A stretch of DNA of 8,148 bases from Cytophagales bacterium (GTDB lineage Bacteria; Bacteroidota; Bacteroidia; Cytophagales; Cyclobacteriaceae), in assembly GCA_003500135.1 (NCBI GenBank), contig DNTA01000078.1:17935-26082 (forward strand), given 5' to 3'. The first letter of the stretch is position 1; each line of letters opens with the position of its first letter. The translations under genes were made by a program, and so were the position numbers. Below, piece after piece: positions 7,087-8,148 of this stretch. The notes under the pieces were generated by a model that saw nothing but the letters and a program-made list of their open reading frames with translations, had not been told where the DNA came from and searched no databases.

Positions 7087-7674
7087 ATGAAAAAAATCAC
7101 TATGGCCCTTGCGTTGTTGTTAGGCACATTCCTGGCAACTACGTCTTTTGCCGGTATCAAGGATACTGAAGCAAAGAAAAAGGAAAACAGAATTAAAGTA
7201 GAGCGAAAGGCGGGGAGTAAGTATGAGCTTACTTACCTTACTATCGGAGAAGGATCCGTTAGAATAAATATTTATGATCAGAAAGGCATTCAACTTCATT
7301 CAGAGAGGATTGATAACATCAGTTCATTTACAAAATCTTTTGATTTCAGAATATTACCTGATGGTGAATACGCCTTTGAGATCATGGATGAGACCGGGAA
7401 AATCAGCACTGCAATCCACCATATTGTGAAAAACAGGCTTAAGGCTGAAGTGACAGTATTGGAAGCTGATAAATACCGTGTTTTGGTAAGAGGTAGTCAT
7501 ATGGCGCCGGTTATGGTCAATATTTACGATAGCCGTTATGAGTTGATTTACACGGATGAGGTGAAAATAGGCAAAAGCTTCACCAAAGTGTACGACCTTT
7601 CAAAAGTAAGGGCCAGAAACCTCGTATTCGAGGTTTCAGAAAACGGAAAACTAATATCCAGAAGAAAATTTTAA
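7087..7674 (+). CDS. Small secreted protein with two tandem beta-rich repeats, function unknown
   Basis: I do not recognise a named family. The 195-residue product starts with a clear Sec signal peptide: MKK, a hydrophobic core (about 5-17), and a probable signal peptidase I site after SFA at 20-22, with no lipobox Cys. The mature protein opens with a charged linker (about 24-42) and then has two similar segments, about 45-107 and 129-190. Both start KY, share an (I/V)NIYD strand (60-64 and 144-148), an FTK (81-83 and 165-167) leading to FDF or YDL, an FE strand (97-98 and 181-182) and a GK turn (104-105 and 187-188). Pattern and length recall small immunoglobulin-like sandwiches, including type IX secretion C-terminal domains, but it does not end in a convincing sorting signal. 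It is basic, ending RRKF. It is likely periplasmic or extracellular and sits as a single-gene unit with its own promoter and terminator. Confidence 0.85.
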   Translation: MKKITMALALLLGTFLATTSFAGIKDTEAKKKENRIKVERKAGSKYELTYLTIGEGSVRINIYDQKGIQLHSERIDNISSFTKSFDFRILPDGEYAFEIMDETGKISTAIHHIVKNRLKAEVTVLEADKYRVLVRGSHMAPVMVNIYDSRYELIYTDEVKIGKSFTKVYDLSKVRARNLVFEVSENGKLISRRKF

Positions 7675-7697
7675 TTTTAAGTGTTTCATATTATTTG

Positions 7698-7725
7698 AAA
7701 AAGCTCCTTTTATGGAGCTTTTTTT
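7698..7725. terminator. Bidirectional rho-independent terminator
   Basis: AAAAAGCTCC (7698-7707) pairs with GGAGCTTTTT (7714-7723) around a 6-nt loop. A T tract runs to 7725 on the plus strand, and the A run gives T residues on the minus strand. It lies between two convergent genes and can end both the secreted-protein transcript and the glycosyltransferase transcript. Confidence 0.9.
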
Positions 7726-7728
7726 CAT

Positions 7729-8145
7729 TTAAGCAGATCCCTTCCCCAGTTTGATATAATTGTGGAACCCACCTATTTGTTTCCCTTCAGGCAGAAAGTT
7801 GTTTTCAAAGAAAGAAAGTATTCTTGGTCGTAACTGATCATGTGCAAAGCGTGGTTGGCCCGGCTTATGCTTTCTGGTATAATTGAGCTGATGAGACCAG
7901 TTAAAGCTTTCAATTTTGGGTTGCATAGCAGCGGGGTGCGTGCCTTTAAACTCCCTTAATTTTCCAAGAGGACCATAATCAAAATACTGCTTTTCTTTTT
8001 CAAACGTTTCATTTGCTTTTTGTGTACCAAAGTGATTGGTATTGAAATATTTTCTTTTCCTTACCATAAATTCCGGCGGACGAACCCAACCATAGTGGTA
8101 TATATGGGCATCCAGTTCAATTACTTTTAAGGTTCTACTGGTAAT
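7729..8145 (-). CDS. Glycosyltransferase-like protein, C-terminal part; 5' region cut off or broken
   Basis: The frame is open for 138 codons from just inside the right edge to the TAA at 7729-7731. Recognisable blocks are DAHIYHYGWVRPPE, FDYGPLGKLREFKGTHPAAM, and FNWSHQLNY followed by a basic tail ending near GGFHNYIKLGKG. From memory, these match the C-terminal third of Bacteroidota proteins of about 280-300 aa annotated as family 2 glycosyltransferase-like, which have an N-terminal nucleotide-sugar domain not seen here. The HYGWV block lies upstream of the first ATG (8067), so that ATG is unlikely to be the true start. The codon at 8146-8148 is an in-frame TAA, only about three codons before the apparent homology fades. 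Either the gene carries a nonsense or frameshift change there, or this is a remnant. A true short protein starting at 8067 would lack any catalytic domain. Confidence 0.65.
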   Translation of the reverse strand: MTSRTLKVIELDAHIYHYGWVRPPEFMVRKRKYFNTNHFGTQKANETFEKEKQYFDYGPLGKLREFKGTHPAAMQPKIESFNWSHQLNYTRKHKPGQPRFAHDQLRPRILSFFENNFLPEGKQIGGFHNYIKLGKGSA

Positions 8146-8148
8146 TTA

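Noticed and set aside
6878..7090. Reading frame of 70 codons in the AT-rich stretch
   Set aside because: The product is low-complexity Tyr/Asn/Phe/Ile, has no ribosome site, runs through a consensus promoter and overlaps the next gene start. It is explained by AT-rich composition.
1..8148. CRISPR array, insertion sequence, phage or defence system
   Set aside because: No spaced direct repeats, no terminal inverted repeats with a transposase, and no nuclease, integrase, toxin or similar protein in any frame.

Overview
The window looks like ordinary chromosomal DNA from a member of the Bacteroidota, most likely a Cytophagales-type marine or soil bacterium. The evidence is the Bacteroidota promoter signature (TTTG, 19-21 nt, TAnnTTTG) seen complete in front of the tRNA and of the small secreted-protein gene, the generally poor Shine-Dalgarno sequences, the AT-rich intergenic DNA, and the family flavour of the proteins (single-chain GcvP, RhlE-like helicase with an HSNKAQ block, dihydroorotase with a DDQVHFREPG motif).

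Layout from left to right. (1) 1-644, plus strand: the C-terminal part of a LamB/maltoporin-like outer-membrane sugar porin, cut by the window start. (2) 645-817: an intergenic stretch with a 9-bp inverted repeat and a strong rho-independent terminator that serves the next gene. (3) 818-3730, minus: full-length gcvP, glycine decarboxylase (P-protein), with its own promoter and an unusually good ribosome binding site. (4) 3731-3931: an intergenic stretch with small palindromes. (5) 3932-5239, minus: a DEAD-box RNA helicase with a basic tail. (6) 5240-5289: a 50-bp divergent promoter region. (7) 5290-6630, plus: a class I-type dihydroorotase (pyrC). (8) 6695-6769, plus: tRNA-His(GTG) with its own promoter and terminator. 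(9) 6803-7086: an AT-rich intergenic stretch ending in a textbook Bacteroidota promoter. (10) 7087-7674, plus: a small secreted protein of unknown function built from two related beta-rich repeats. (11) 7698-7723: a bidirectional terminator. (12) 7729-8145, minus: the C-terminal part of a glycosyltransferase-like protein, with an in-frame TAA as the last codon before the window edge.

The genes are mostly single transcription units: sugar uptake, one-carbon/glycine metabolism, RNA remodelling, pyrimidine synthesis and histidine decoding share no evident pathway. I see no mobile element, CRISPR array, toxin-antitoxin pair, phage gene or defence system, and no convincing new multi-gene system. 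The points most worth checking are a substituted metal-ligand position in the dihydroorotase, two predicted U-U mismatches in the tRNA-His acceptor stem, the possible nonsense or frameshift break in the glycosyltransferase gene, and the duplicated-domain secreted protein.
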